Shown here: piece after piece, positions 22,886 to 32,189 of the stretch
Layout of the letters: each line of letters starts with the position of its first letter
How positions within the stretch are numbered: the first letter of the stretch is position 1
Origin: an uncultured Eubacterium sp.
GTDB lineage: Bacteria > Bacillota > Clostridia > Lachnospirales > Lachnospiraceae
NCBI GenBank assembly: GCA_947385875.1
Contig: CANDMV010000019.1
Location: forward strand, 1 to 41,764
DNA: 41,764 bases
Direction: 5' to 3'
The notes under the pieces: generated by a model
What the model was told of the DNA's origin: nothing
What the model saw: only the letters and a program-made list of their open reading frames with translations
The model's database searches: none
Translations under genes and position numbers: made by a program

Positions 22886-23839
22886 ATGGAAAGTCAAAAC
22901 AAAAAGCGCAAAAAGCGTTCATGGACAAGGAACGATACGGAGCTGACGCTGCTGGCTCTGCCGGGAAGCATATGGTATCTGTTGTTTTGTTTTATGCCGA
23001 TGTTCGGACTTATCATAGCATTCAAAAACTACAAGGCTGTCGCGGGGAAGGGATTTATCTACAATGTGCTGCACAGTGACTGGGCTGGATTTAAGAATTT
23101 TGAATTTTTGGTTAAGTCGAATGATTTGTTTATCATACTGAGAAATACGATTTTGTATAATGTTGTATTTATTGTATTGGGACTGTTTTTCTCGGTTGGT
23201 CTGGCAATCATGATCAGCCTTTTGCACAGCAAGAGAAAGTCAAAAGTGTATCAGACGCTGATGTTCTTCCCGTATTTTATGTCATGGGTAGTTGTAGCGT
23301 ATTTTGTGGATGCATTTTTGAATGTAGACAGCGGTATGATTAATAATCTGTTAAGGAGTTCAGGCGGAGAAGCCGTACAGTGGTATATGACCCCGAAGGT
23401 ATGGCCGTTCATCCTTATTTTCATGAATATATGGAAAAATACAGGTTATAATATGGTCATCTATCTGTCTAGTATTACAGGTATTGATACGACACTGTAT
23501 GAAGCTGCGGTTATGGACGGAGCGAATAAGACACAGCAGGTATGGCATATCACGCTTCCATGTCTGAAAAACGTAATTATCATGATGTTTATCCTTAATG
23601 TAGGTAAGGTCTTCTATTCTGACTTTGGTTTGTTCTATCAGATTTCACAGGGAGCATCGGGTTCGATCTTTAACGCAACTGCGACGATTGATACGTACGT
23701 ATATAATGCCATACAGTCTTCAACGCCGGTCGGCATGACATCAGCAGCTACATTCTTCCAGTCGGTAGCCTGCTGTATCACGATCTTGCTGGCAAATGCG
23801 CTTGTAAAGAAGATTGATGAAGACAGTGCGATTATATAG
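22886..23839 (+). CDS. ABC sugar importer permease, LplB type
   Basis: 317 residues from the ATG at 22886, which has AAGGAGG 5 nt upstream; an in-frame GTG at 22835 lies over the promoter and operators and is not the start. Six membrane helices are visible. The cytoplasmic EAA loop is 'LYEAAVMDGANKTQQVWHITLPCL'. The 'FMPMFGLIIAFKNYKA' opening is typical of the LplB group, which imports complex oligosaccharides. Its partner permease follows 9 bp downstream. Confidence 0.9.
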   Translation: MESQNKKRKKRSWTRNDTELTLLALPGSIWYLLFCFMPMFGLIIAFKNYKAVAGKGFIYNVLHSDWAGFKNFEFLVKSNDLFIILRNTILYNVVFIVLGLFFSVGLAIMISLLHSKRKSKVYQTLMFFPYFMSWVVVAYFVDAFLNVDSGMINNLLRSSGGEAVQWYMTPKVWPFILIFMNIWKNTGYNMVIYLSSITGIDTTLYEAAVMDGANKTQQVWHITLPCLKNVIIMMFILNVGKVFYSDFGLFYQISQGASGSIFNATATIDTYVYNAIQSSTPVGMTSAATFFQSVACCITILLANALVKKIDEDSAII

Positions 23840-23848
23840 GAGGGTGTT

Positions 23849-24778
23849 ATGGCTAAGAATGATAAAGACCTTGCGGATTCCATGACTACGCTGAACCGGA
23901 TTAAGCCTTCGACGAATCTGGTGTTTAACGCTATTTTTTGGGTTCTTGCAGCAATATGTATCATACCGGTAATCTTTGTATTTATGATTTCTGTTTCGTC
24001 AGAGGAATCGATCCGGATGAACGGGTATCAGTTTTTACCAGAGACCTTTTCACTGGAGGCATACAAATTCCTGTTTGATGAGGCAGAGATGATCCTGCGG
24101 GCGCTGGGTATGTCCGTACTGGTATCGGTAGTAGGAACGGTGTTAGGACTTGCTTTAACGAGTACGATGGGCTATGTTCTTTCCAGAAAGACTTATAAAT
24201 TAAACGGTCTGCTGACGATGATTGTATTCATCCCGATGATATTTAATGGTGGTATGATTGCATCTTATGTAGTGAATACACAGATGCTTGGACTTAGAAA
24301 TACAATCTGGGCACTGATACTGCCGCTTTGTATGTCGTCATTTAATGTCGTAATCTGCAGGACGTTTTTCAATACGAATATACCGGATTCTATTATTGAA
24401 TCGGCTCAGATCGACGGTGCGAGTCAGCTGACGATTTTTTCGAAAATTGCTCTGCCGCTGTCAAAGCCTATGTTGGCGACGATTGCGCTGTTTTTAGCAT
24501 TTGGATATTGGAATGACTGGTTCCAGGCATCGCTGTATGTGACAAATACAAAGCTGAATACACTTCAGGCGCTGCTGAATCAGATTCAGAGAAGTATCGA
24601 AATGATGGCAAATAATCCGGCGATGGGTCTGACGCTGCAGCAGTATCGGAATGCTATGCCGAAAGAGGGAGCCAGAATGGCTATGGCGATCATTATTATT
24701 GTACCGATTGCGTGTACATATCCATTCTTCCAGAGATACTTTATATCAGGTCTTACTGTGGGCGCGGTAAAGGGTTAG
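23849..24778 (+). CDS. ABC sugar importer permease, YtcP/AraQ type
   Basis: 309 residues with six membrane helices and the EAA loop 'IIESAQIDGASQLTIFSKIALPL'. The ending 'YPFFQRYFISGLTVGAVKG' is the usual C terminus of this family. AGGAGG overlaps the stop region of the first permease, so the two are co-translated partners. No ATPase gene is present in the window; such importers commonly share an MsmX-type ATPase encoded elsewhere. Confidence 0.92.
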   Translation: MAKNDKDLADSMTTLNRIKPSTNLVFNAIFWVLAAICIIPVIFVFMISVSSEESIRMNGYQFLPETFSLEAYKFLFDEAEMILRALGMSVLVSVVGTVLGLALTSTMGYVLSRKTYKLNGLLTMIVFIPMIFNGGMIASYVVNTQMLGLRNTIWALILPLCMSSFNVVICRTFFNTNIPDSIIESAQIDGASQLTIFSKIALPLSKPMLATIALFLAFGYWNDWFQASLYVTNTKLNTLQALLNQIQRSIEMMANNPAMGLTLQQYRNAMPKEGARMAMAIIIIVPIACTYPFFQRYFISGLTVGAVKG

Positions 24779-24816
24779 TCGGATAGTCCTATTGTATCGG
24801 GATGAGTACAGACAGA

Positions 24817-24908
24817 GTTACTTTTCACACCCCGGCCAAAAGAGGCTGTGCTGTAAAAAGTAACGGCATTCGGCCCATTGGAAGTTTGCCTTTGGCGTGA
24901 AAAGTAAC
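24817..24908 (+). repeat. Dispersed repeat, copy 2, with inverted ends
   Basis: GTTACTTTTCAC (24817-24828) and GTGAAAAGTAAC (24897-24908) bound a segment homologous to the inverse of 8800-8878. It lies between the second permease and the solute-binding protein gene and may lower read-through. Confidence 0.7.
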
Positions 24909-24949
24909 CAGACAGACTTTGAATACATGTGAATATAGGTTTGTAAATA

Positions 24950-24977
24950 TTGTTTTTAATATTTGATATGGTATAAT
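24950..24977 (+). promoter_or_regulatory. Possible internal promoter of the solute-binding protein gene
   Basis: TTGTTT (24950-24955), a 16-bp spacer and TATAAT (24972-24977). It would let the binding protein be made in excess of the permeases, as is common. Confidence 0.5.
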
Positions 24978-25023
24978 ATTTATACAACTAATACAGTTCA
25001 TTATTTTAAGAAGGGAGAAAAAT

Positions 25024-26562
25024 ATGAAGAGGAAAAAATTAATGGCATTGTTATTAGCAGGTATGCTGGGTGTCAGCGCTATGGCAGGATGCGGCGAATC
25101 GGATGAAAGCAGCTCTGGAGATAACGGCAATACGGCGGACGAAGGCGGCAACGCAGCTGATGAAGGCGGTTCCGATGAAGGGAACTCTGATCAGGGCAGT
25201 TCCGATGAAGGAGGTTCTGATGCTTCAGGCGAAGTAGTTACACTGAAATGGATTCAGGTTGGTAACGGTATGCCGGCGAATTATGATGCATGGCTGGAGC
25301 AGATTAATCCGTATCTGGCAGAGAAGATCGGCGTGAATGTAGATATGGAAATTGTGCCTTGGTCAGACTGGGACAACCGCAGAAGTATTATTGCGAACTC
25401 TGGTGAAGAGTTTGATATCTTATTTACAGATCAGGGACGCTATAATACAGAAGTGTCTACCGGTATCTTTATGGATATTACGGAAATGATAAAGACAGAA
25501 GCGCCGGATCTGTATGCGCTGATTCCTGAAGATTACTGGACAGCAGCGTCGATCGGCGGCAGCGTCTATGCAGTGCCGACTTATAAAGACAGTTCTATTA
25601 CGAACTATTTTATCTGGGATACAGATGTTGCTAAGAAATATGATGTTGATTATGAAAATATTCATACACCGGCAGAGTTAGTGCCGGCGCTGCAGAAGAT
25701 CAAAGAAGGAGAAGGCGGTTCCCCTTATTATATGTCTAAAAACGGTGCTGACTGGCTGAATTCTTATTATGATCAGCTGGGTGCAGGACTTCCGGCACTT
25801 GGAATTAAGTATGATGATGCGGAAAAGAAGGTTGTGTATCCGTTCGAAGATGCAGATGTTATGGAGTCTTTGAAAGCAATTCATCAGATGTATAAAGAAA
25901 ATATTATCAATGGTGATGCTCCGACATCGGATGACTCCAATGGATACCGTAATTTCTTCGTAGCACAGGGCTGGAGCGGCGCAGCAAAATCAAACTGGGG
26001 CCCTAGAAATGGAATCGAAAACTGTGAAGCAATTAAGTATGGTGAAACGATCGTATCTAACACATCCGTACGTGGTTCTATGAATGGTATTTATGTAAGC
26101 TGCAAGTATCCAGAGAAAGCTCTGAAGCTGTTAGAGCTGGTAAATACAGATACAAAGGTGCGTGACCTGTTCTATTATGGTGTAGAAGGAGATAACTTCG
26201 AATACACAGATGACAACAAGGTAAATAAGTTAAATGAAGACTGGTCTATGGCTGGTTATACACAGGGTACTTTCTTTAACGTATCTCAGCTTGCATCTGT
26301 AGAGTTCAATGAATGGGAAGAAGTACAGCAGCTGAATGAATCAGCAACACCTTCTGTAATGCTTGGTTTCGATATGGATACCAGTGAGATTGAGACAGAG
26401 CTGGCAAACTGCCGCAGTGTCTATGAGAAATATAAATCAGAGCTGTGGACAGGCGCTAGAGATCCGGAAGAGCTTGTTCCGAAGATGAAATCTGAATTGG
26501 ATGCAGCTGGATGGGATACAATCCGTGAAGCGGCACAGACACAGGTTGATGCATGGAATTAA
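25024..26562 (+). CDS. Extracellular oligosaccharide-binding lipoprotein of the ABC importer
   Basis: 512 residues. A lipoprotein signal with the lipobox SAMAGC (Cys23) is followed by a G/S/D/E-rich linker (24-68) and a family 1 solute-binding fold ('VTLKWIQVGNGMPANYDAWLEQINPYLAEKIGVNVDMEIVPWSDWDNRR', 'EEFDILFTD'). The C-terminal third resembles the DUF3502-type lobe seen with LplB/YtcP permeases. It would capture released glycans at the cell surface. AAGGGAG lies 8 nt before the ATG. The pneumococcal N-glycan importer NgtS-NgtP1-NgtP2 is a functional parallel from the literature; the ligand here is inferred from context. Confidence 0.9.
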   Translation: MKRKKLMALLLAGMLGVSAMAGCGESDESSSGDNGNTADEGGNAADEGGSDEGNSDQGSSDEGGSDASGEVVTLKWIQVGNGMPANYDAWLEQINPYLAEKIGVNVDMEIVPWSDWDNRRSIIANSGEEFDILFTDQGRYNTEVSTGIFMDITEMIKTEAPDLYALIPEDYWTAASIGGSVYAVPTYKDSSITNYFIWDTDVAKKYDVDYENIHTPAELVPALQKIKEGEGGSPYYMSKNGADWLNSYYDQLGAGLPALGIKYDDAEKKVVYPFEDADVMESLKAIHQMYKENIINGDAPTSDDSNGYRNFFVAQGWSGAAKSNWGPRNGIENCEAIKYGETIVSNTSVRGSMNGIYVSCKYPEKALKLLELVNTDTKVRDLFYYGVEGDNFEYTDDNKVNKLNEDWSMAGYTQGTFFNVSQLASVEFNEWEEVQQLNESATPSVMLGFDMDTSEIETELANCRSVYEKYKSELWTGARDPEELVPKMKSELDAAGWDTIREAAQTQVDAWN

Positions 26563-26608
26563 ATTGATATTTTATAGAAAAAAGGGTATTATAATAAGTG
26601 TTTAATCT

Positions 26609-26638
26609 GATAGGGAATCTGAATGCAGATTCCCTATC
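26609..26638 (+). other. Intercistronic hairpin between the binding-protein and GH130 genes
   Basis: GATAGGGAATCTG-aatg-CAGATTCCCTATC is a perfect 13-bp stem (14 with the flanking T-A). There is no U tail, so it is more likely an mRNA-stability or processing element than a full terminator. Confidence 0.6.
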
Positions 26639-26747
26639 ATGCTATAAAAATAATAGCTGTGAGACTTACCGTAAGACGGAGCAGGCATTATGGTTTTTCG
26701 GATTTTGCAGCTGTATATATAATATTAAGGACACGAAAGGAGAGGAC

Positions 26748-27737
26748 ATGAGCAGAATTATAGGGCAGTCGATGCCGAATATTCCTTGGGAAGACAAGCC
26801 GGACGGTTATGAAATGCCTTTGTGGCGTTACAGCAAAAATCCGATTATCGGCAGAAATGGCAATAAGGTATCCAACAGTGTATTTAATAGTGCCGTTGTT
26901 CCATTTGAGGATGGATATGCAGGTGTGTTCCGTTGTGACAGTAAGTCAATCACAATGGATATTTTTGTAGGAAAGAGTAAAGACGGCTATCAATGGGAAA
27001 TCGAGGATGAGCCGGTACAGATGGAGGGTGCGGATGGTGAGATCTTAAAGAATGAATACCGATACGACCCAAGAGTCTGCTTTATTGAAGACCGGTATTA
27101 TGTCACATGGTGCAATGGTTATCATGGGCCGACAATCGGGGTGGCGTATACGTATGATTTTAAGAAGTTTGTACAGTTGGAAAACGCATTTCTGCCATGC
27201 AACCGCAATGGGGTTTTGTTCCCGCGTAAGATTAACGATATGTATGTGATGCTGAGCAGGCCGAGTGATAACGGGCATACACCTTTTGGAGATATTTTCA
27301 TCAGCCAGAGCCGGGATATGGAGTTTTGGGGGCGGCATCGTCATCTGATGAGTCCGGTTCCGGGCAATTTGTCTGCATGGCAGATTACGAAGGTAGGGCC
27401 TGGGCCGACTCCGATCGAAACAGATGAAGGATGGCTTTTGATTTATCACGGCGTTATTACGACCTGCAACGGATTTGTATACCGTATGGGTGCGGCGCTG
27501 CTGGATCTGGAGCAGCCGTGGAAGATCATTTATCGTTCCAAGGATTATATACTGGCTCCGCATGAGCTGTATGAATGTGTCGGAGATGTCCCGAATGTAG
27601 TATTCCCTTGTGCTGCGCTTGCAGATGCGGATACGGGAAGAATTGCAATATATTACGGGTGCGCGGATACGGTGACAGGGCTTGCGTTTACAACAGCAGA
27701 CGATATATTGTCGTATTTGAAGGAGCATCATATTTAG
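26748..27737 (+). CDS. GH130 beta-mannoside phosphorylase (probably Man-beta-1,4-GlcNAc)
   Basis: 329 residues from the ATG at 26748, chosen because AAAGGAGAGG is just upstream; the in-frame GTG at 26598 would run through the hairpin. The five-bladed GH130 fold is shown by '[22 protein letters not shown]', '[24 protein letters not shown]' with the catalytic Asp at about 107, '[17 protein letters not shown]' and '[20 protein letters not shown]'. It has no signal peptide, so it is cytoplasmic. GH130 enzymes phosphorolyse beta-mannosides to mannose-1-phosphate. With GH85 and GH38 in the same locus, the N-glycan core disaccharide is the best substrate guess, as for Bacteroides BT1033/UhgbMP. Activity on beta-mannan oligosaccharides cannot be excluded. 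Confidence 0.88.
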   Translation: MSRIIGQSMPNIPWEDKPDGYEMPLWRYSKNPIIGRNGNKVSNSVFNSAVVPFEDGYAGVFRCDSKSITMDIFVGKSKDGYQWEIEDEPVQMEGADGEILKNEYRYDPRVCFIEDRYYVTWCNGYHGPTIGVAYTYDFKKFVQLENAFLPCNRNGVLFPRKINDMYVMLSRPSDNGHTPFGDIFISQSRDMEFWGRHRHLMSPVPGNLSAWQITKVGPGPTPIETDEGWLLIYHGVITTCNGFVYRMGAALLDLEQPWKIIYRSKDYILAPHELYECVGDVPNVVFPCAALADADTGRIAIYYGCADTVTGLAFTTADDILSYLKEHHI

Positions 27738-27815
27738 ATAATATGAAAGAACATCATATATGAGAAAAGAACAGTGCCGCACGCATATAGGTCATATGTA
27801 GCTGTGAGACTGAAT

Positions 27816-27833
27816 CAATGTCATTAACTTAAG
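27816..27833 (-). repeat. Dispersed repeat end CTTAAGTTAATGACATTG
   Basis: This 18-bp sequence (inverse strand here) also ends the repeats at 10680 and 31777. It is one of two repeats in the 275-bp gap between the GH130 and GH38 genes. Confidence 0.6.
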
Positions 27834-27872
27834 CATTTCATAACCAGATTCTGTGTCTGGAGGGTTAATAAA

Positions 27873-27967
27873 TTATACCCGCGAACGAAAAAGTTTTCCA
27901 AATTCATTAGCGTTCGCGGGCATATACGGGCAATAGTTTTGGCAAATCATATCGTTCGCGAGTATAA
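27873..27967. repeat. 95-bp palindromic element upstream of the GH38 gene
   Basis: The ends are TTATACCCGCGAACGA (27873-27888) and TCGTTCGCGAGTATAA (27952-27967), inverted with one mismatch. An inner CGTTCGCGGG (27911-27920) also pairs with the left end. A related motif ('tggcaaat..catcg.t.g.gagtatata') is at 32071-32096. Confidence 0.65.
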
Positions 27968-27968
27968 T
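27939..27968 (+). promoter_or_regulatory. Likely GH38 promoter inside the repeat end
   Basis: TTGGCA (27939-27944), an 18-bp spacer and TATAAT (27963-27968). The -10 is formed by the repeat's right end. Confidence 0.5.
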
Positions 27969-28012
27969 AACATTGAATACTGAATACCAACATTTTAACG
28001 GAGGGACTCGTC

Positions 28013-31000
28013 ATGGATTTTTTGGACAAGAGAGTCAAGGTAATCTGCCAGGAGCTGGATAAGCTGAAAGTAAAGCAGAGATTTGAAATACCAAAATGGC
28101 AGTACAAAGAAGGATTTTTTATCACACCTAAGGAGGCAGAGGCTTTAGAAGGGACATGGAGTGAATTTGACAGCAAGTCAATGCATTGGTACGGGCCGGA
28201 CCGTCATTGCTGGTTTAAAGCTTCCTATACAGTTCCGCAAGAATTAGATGGAAAGCGTATGTGGATGCACGCTTGTACGCAGATTGATGAAGCGGATCAT
28301 GGCAGAAATCCACAGTTTTTACTATTTATCAATGGAGAGCCGATTCAGGGAATGGATCTAAACCATATGGATGTGCTGCTTCGGGAAAAGGCAGCTGCAG
28401 GTGAGACGCTGGACATTCAGCTGCAGGCATACACGGGGACGCTGCATAGCGAATTTGCGCTCAATGTGGAAATGCGTGAGATCGATGCATCCATCGAAAA
28501 GCTTTATTATGACCTATGGGTGCCGCTTGCGGCTTTTTCACGTATGGAGGCTGAGGACAGGGACAGGCTGGCTCTGACTCATGTTCTGAATGAAACGGTC
28601 AATTTATTAGATCTCCGTACACCGTATTCGGAGGAATTTTACGCATCCTTAAAAGAAGCATCTGACTATATTGAACGTACACTGTATACACAGATGACGG
28701 GATGGAAAGAAGTGGTGGCATCCTGCATCGGGCATACACATATAGATGTAGCATGGTGGTGGACGGTTGCGCAGACGAGAGAGAAGGTGGCGCGCAGCTT
28801 TGCGACGGTATTAAAGCTGATGGATGAATATCCGAACTACCGCTTTATGTCTAGCCAGCCGCAGCTGTACTGGTTTTTGAAGGAGCGTTATCCGCAGCTG
28901 TTTGATAAGATGAAAGAGCGTGTCCGTGAAGGCAGATGGGAGCCGGAAGGCGGTATGTGGGTGGAAGCTGACTGCAATCTGACCTCTGGTGAATCTTTAG
29001 TACGTCAGTTTATGCACGGTAAGCGTTTCTTTAAGGAAGAGTTCGGCGTAGATAACCGTATTTTGTGGCTGCCGGATGTATTCGGGTACAGCGGTGCGCT
29101 GCCGCAGATTATGAAAAAATGCGGGATTGATTATTTTATGACGACAAAGCTGGCATGGAACCAGTTTAATAAGGTGCCGTATGATACGATGTATTGGAAA
29201 GGAATTGACGGTACACAGGTGCTGACATATCTGATTACGACGTTGGATGTCGGCCAGCCGACGGAGAATTTCTTCACGACATATAATGGCAATCTGCATC
29301 CTGATGCGATTATGGGCGGCTGGATGCGTTATCAGAATAAGGATATTAATAATGACATCTTGATCTGTTATGGATATGGCGACGGCGGAGGCGGCCCGGA
29401 CAGGATTATGCTGGAGACCTCAAAGCGTATGGAAAAGGGAATACGAGGCATTCCAAAAGTGCGCCAGGTATTTTCCAGGACATTCTTTGATGAGCTGAAG
29501 CAGCGTGTGGAGAATGACCGAAGGCTTCCGGTATGGGAAGGCGAACTGTATTTTGAATACCACAGAGGCACATATACTTCTATGGCACGCAATAAGCGTT
29601 CGAACCGTAAGGCAGAGCTCGGCCTGATGGATTTAGAGCTGTTGTCTGTGATGACGGAAGGAATGCTGCCGTATCCGGTCGAAGAGCTGGATGCGATGTG
29701 GAAAAAAGTCCTGCTGAACCAGTTCCACGATATTCTGCCGGGATCCAGTATTCATGAGGTCTATGAGGTTACTAAGCAGGAATATGAGCAGCTGGATGCG
29801 CAGATGCAGACAATGATGAAAGAGCGTCTGAATATGCTTGCCAAGGATGGCGGCGGCATTACAGTCTTTAATACGATCGGCAGCCAGCGCAGTGACATTG
29901 TAAAGCTGCCGGATGTTAAGGCGGCAGCTCTTGCGGATGAAGATGGGAATGTCTATCCGGTGCAGCAGACAGAGGATGGAGCGGTCGTGTATGTCAAAAA
30001 TCTGCCGTCCAAAGGATATCAGACATTTACAAAGGTGCAGGAAGCAAAAGACGTTCCATCGGCATTTGTCTTGGCAGACGACAGGCATCTGGAGACGCCT
30101 TTCTATACGATAGAACTGGATGAAAACGGACTGTTTACCAGAATCTTTGATAAGGAAAATGACAGGGAAATCATACAGCATGAGGAACGTGCAAATCTGA
30201 TGCGTATGTATGAGGACAAGCCTATTTATTACGATAACTGGGATATTGATATTTATTATACAGAAAAATACTGGGATGCAGACAAGCTGGAGAGCATGGT
30301 GTGGACACAGGCAGGGCCGGTTCAGATTACTTTGATGCAGACAAGAAAAATCAGCAATTCTTTGATTCGTCAGAAGATTCATTTTTATGCTGAGAGCAGG
30401 CGCATTGATTTTGAGACATATGTAGACTGGAAGGAGCATCAGCATCTGCTGAAAGTGCATTTCCCGATGGATGTGCATACCGATCAGGCGACCTTCGACA
30501 TTCAGTTTGGCAATCTGACAAGAAAGACCCATACGAATACGAGCTGGGATAAAGCACGTTTTGAGAGCTGTGGTCAGAAATGGATGGATTTATCGGAGGG
30601 GCATTATGGAGTCAGCCTGCTAAATGACTGCAAATACGGGCATTCCATTAAAAACTCAAATATGGCGCTGACGCTCATTAAATCCGGTATAGAACCGAAT
30701 CCGACGGCAGACCAGGAAGAGCATTACTTTACGTATGCACTCTATCCACATGCCGGTGGCTGGCAGGAAGCAGATACGGTAAAGGAGGCATATAAGCTGA
30801 ATCAGCCTGCATTAGTGGTGAATAGCGGAAAACCGGGATGCATCAGCAGTCTGGCTGCGGTCGATTGTGATAACGTCATACTCGAAACTGTGAAAGCAGC
30901 AGAAGATGGAAATGGTACGATTTATCGCATGTACGAATCCGAAAATGCAAGAACGAAAGTCCATCTGACAGTAAATAAGCCGTTTACAAAGGCTTATATC

Positions 31001-31105
31001 TGCAATCTGTTGGAAGAAACAGAGCAGGAAGCACGAGTGGAGGGCAGCTGTATTGAAGTATTGTGTAAGCCGTATGAAGTTGTAACGGTGAAAGTCGAAT
31101 CATAA
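28013..31105 (+). CDS. GH38 alpha-mannosidase, cytoplasmic
   Basis: 1030 residues with no signal peptide. An N-terminal beta-rich domain (about 30-160) precedes a GH38 catalytic barrel (about 230-520). The zinc ligands are in GHTHIDVAWWW (His243, Asp245), and Asp355 in LPDVFGYSGALPQI is the nucleophile. A three-helix bundle and large C-terminal beta domains complete the usual length of bacterial GH38 enzymes. It releases alpha-1,2/1,3/1,6-linked mannose from imported glycans, leaving the Man-beta-1,4-GlcNAc core for GH130. GGAGGG lies before the ATG. It has its own probable promoter and a hairpin directly after the stop, so it is expressed separately from the ABC-GH130 unit. Confidence 0.93.
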   Translation: MDFLDKRVKVICQELDKLKVKQRFEIPKWQYKEGFFITPKEAEALEGTWSEFDSKSMHWYGPDRHCWFKASYTVPQELDGKRMWMHACTQIDEADHGRNPQFLLFINGEPIQGMDLNHMDVLLREKAAAGETLDIQLQAYTGTLHSEFALNVEMREIDASIEKLYYDLWVPLAAFSRMEAEDRDRLALTHVLNETVNLLDLRTPYSEEFYASLKEASDYIERTLYTQMTGWKEVVASCIGHTHIDVAWWWTVAQTREKVARSFATVLKLMDEYPNYRFMSSQPQLYWFLKERYPQLFDKMKERVREGRWEPEGGMWVEADCNLTSGESLVRQFMHGKRFFKEEFGVDNRILWLPDVFGYSGALPQIMKKCGIDYFMTTKLAWNQFNKVPYDTMYWKGIDGTQVLTYLITTLDVGQPTENFFTTYNGNLHPDAIMGGWMRYQNKDINNDILICYGYGDGGGGPDRIMLETSKRMEKGIRGIPKVRQVFSRTFFDELKQRVENDRRLPVWEGELYFEYHRGTYTSMARNKRSNRKAELGLMDLELLSVMTEGMLPYPVEELDAMWKKVLLNQFHDILPGSSIHEVYEVTKQEYEQLDAQMQTMMKERLNMLAKDGGGITVFNTIGSQRSDIVKLPDVKAAALADEDGNVYPVQQTEDGAVVYVKNLPSKGYQTFTKVQEAKDVPSAFVLADDRHLETPFYTIELDENGLFTRIFDKENDREIIQHEERANLMRMYEDKPIYYDNWDIDIYYTEKYWDADKLESMVWTQAGPVQITLMQTRKISNSLIRQKIHFYAESRRIDFETYVDWKEHQHLLKVHFPMDVHTDQATFDIQFGNLTRKTHTNTSWDKARFESCGQKWMDLSEGHYGVSLLNDCKYGHSIKNSNMALTLIKSGIEPNPTADQEEHYFTYALYPHAGGWQEADTVKEAYKLNQPALVVNSGKPGCISSLAAVDCDNVILETVKAAEDGNGTIYRMYESENARTKVHLTVNKPFTKAYICNLLEETEQEARVEGSCIEVLCKPYEVVTVKVES

Positions 31106-31109
31106 GTGC

Positions 31110-31134
31110 AACAGTTCAGCTTGTCTGAACTGTT
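31110..31134 (+). terminator. Hairpin directly after the GH38 stop
   Basis: AACAGTTCAG-cttgt-CTGAACTGTT is a perfect 10-bp stem five bases after the stop. A T-rich stretch (about 31145-31154) follows at some distance. The right arm is also a member of the GTCTGAACTGTTA repeat. Confidence 0.55.
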
Positions 31135-31214
31135 ACTATCATATGTTATTTTTTACACCCTGACCAGGCACCCGCTGTCTGGTCAGGGCCAAGGGCGAAC
31201 TTTCAATGAGGTTT

Positions 31215-31777
31215 GTAACCATTCAGATAAAGTGTTACATATATGGATACCCGAACGCCGGATGAGGGGAGCAGGCCTGTCTTCTGGTGACTTTTCCAGA
31301 ATGCTAAGAATCCCTAAGCATTCTGTGTTTACGCTGTGGCACCGGACGGTCGCAGCACCTAGTCCGCCCCGGCCTAAGGCCGGAAGCTAAAGGTGCCGCT
31401 GCGGCTTCGCCGCCTGTGCATGGTACAGAATGCTAAGAGCTTCTAAGCATCCTTCCAACGTCGCCAGAAGACAGGCCTGCTCCCCTCACCCGGCTGTTTT
31501 TGATAAGCATTACCAGAACCTTTTATCATGAGCTGCTGATCTAAGATTACTGATCTGACAGCCATTATGTATAGATAGTTTCATGTAATGTATGCCACGA
31601 ACAGCTGAGAGAGGAAATCTGCCCGGTCTGTCAGCGGCTTTGGAAGAATGCTTAGGGATTCTTGGCATTCTGGAACGGACGCCGACAGACCGGGCAGATT
31701 CCCTCTCTCAGCGTCCTCACGGCCAATATCTAACGCTTTATCTGAACGGTTACAAAATCTTAAGTTAATGACATTGG
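31215..31777. repeat. Composite nested inverted repeat, about 560 bp
   Basis: The outer arms are GTAACCATTCAGATAAAGTG.. (31215-31238) and its inverse (31731-31753). Inside are a 25-bp perfect inverted repeat around GAGGGGAGCAGGCCTGTC (31263-31287 with 31464-31488) and a second of about 32 bp around CTGCCCGGTCTGTC (31604-31637 with 31682-31713). AGAATGCT...AGCATTCT-type hairpins recur at 31291-31321, 31423-31450 and 31645-31672. The right end carries CTTAAGTTAATGACATTG. Parts recur at 10622-10680 and 20971-21050. Any reading frame through it (for example 31106-31390) is a by-product of the repeat. Confidence 0.75.
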
Positions 31778-31917
31778 GTGTAAAAGTAACTATCATGAAG
31801 TAATTCAGCGGATTTGCGGATGAATGAAGTTGAATTATATGGGATTTTATGATAAAATTTTAAGTGCTGAATTTGCAATGAAAAGAATTGAAATGTGTAA
31901 ATTGAAATACACAGAAT

Positions 31918-31980
31918 TGACTTCCCAAATTTAAGAGGAGCTGTCCGCTGCGACTCATAAATTTGGGATAAATTCTTCAT
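31918..31980 (-). mobile_element. Core remnant of the CTAG MITE
   Basis: 'ttcccaaatttaa...gctgtccgct.c.actcataaatttgggataaattcttcat' matches the inverse of the inner part of 15251-15420. Both terminal repeats are missing; the next element begins at its edge. Confidence 0.55.
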
Positions 31981-31982
31981 GG

Positions 31983-32120
31983 AGCTGCAAGAAAATAATT
32001 TATACTGATGTGCAATAAAATCTGCCAGTAACGCCGACTCACGAGCGTTAATGCTTAAAATCTATATGGCAAATTTCATCGCTTGTGAGTATATAATGCA
32101 TAAGTTATTTTCTTGCAGCT
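31983..32120. mobile_element. 138-bp element with perfect 16-bp inverted ends
   Basis: AGCTGCAAGAAAATAA (31983-31998) and TTATTTTCTTGCAGCT (32105-32120). It contains an inner hairpin ACTCACGAGCG...CGCTTGTGAGT (about 32038-32092). It has no coding content. It abuts the MITE remnant, so one element may have inserted into the other. Confidence 0.65.
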
Positions 32121-32132
32121 TCTCAGCAGCAG

Positions 32133-32152
32133 GTCAGCTTGTCTGAACTGTT
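32133..32152 (+). repeat. Short dispersed repeat GTCAGCTTGTCTGAACTGTT
   Basis: Nearly the same sequence lies at 31117-31134 and, inverted, at 20618-20638. It closes the 1084-bp gap (31106-32189), which is almost entirely repeats. No gene is supported there and no clear promoter for GH3 was found. Confidence 0.6.
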
Positions 32153-32189
32153 ATGCTTCACATTGCATTACAGGAGGTAATATGACATT

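Noticed and set aside
26598..26747. GTG-initiated extension of the GH130 protein
   Set aside because: It would be translated through a 13-bp hairpin and lacks the family's normal N terminus; the ATG at 26748 has a strong ribosome site.
27045..27782. 245-aa frame opposite the GH130 gene
   Set aside because: It mirrors the GH130 coding strand and has no supporting signals.
29633..30532. 299-aa frame opposite the GH38 gene
   Set aside because: No ribosome site or family motif; it is a shadow of the GH38 coding sequence.
31106..31390. 94-aa frame after GH38
   Set aside because: It starts at the GH38 stop, has no ribosome site, and consists of hairpins and nested repeat arms.
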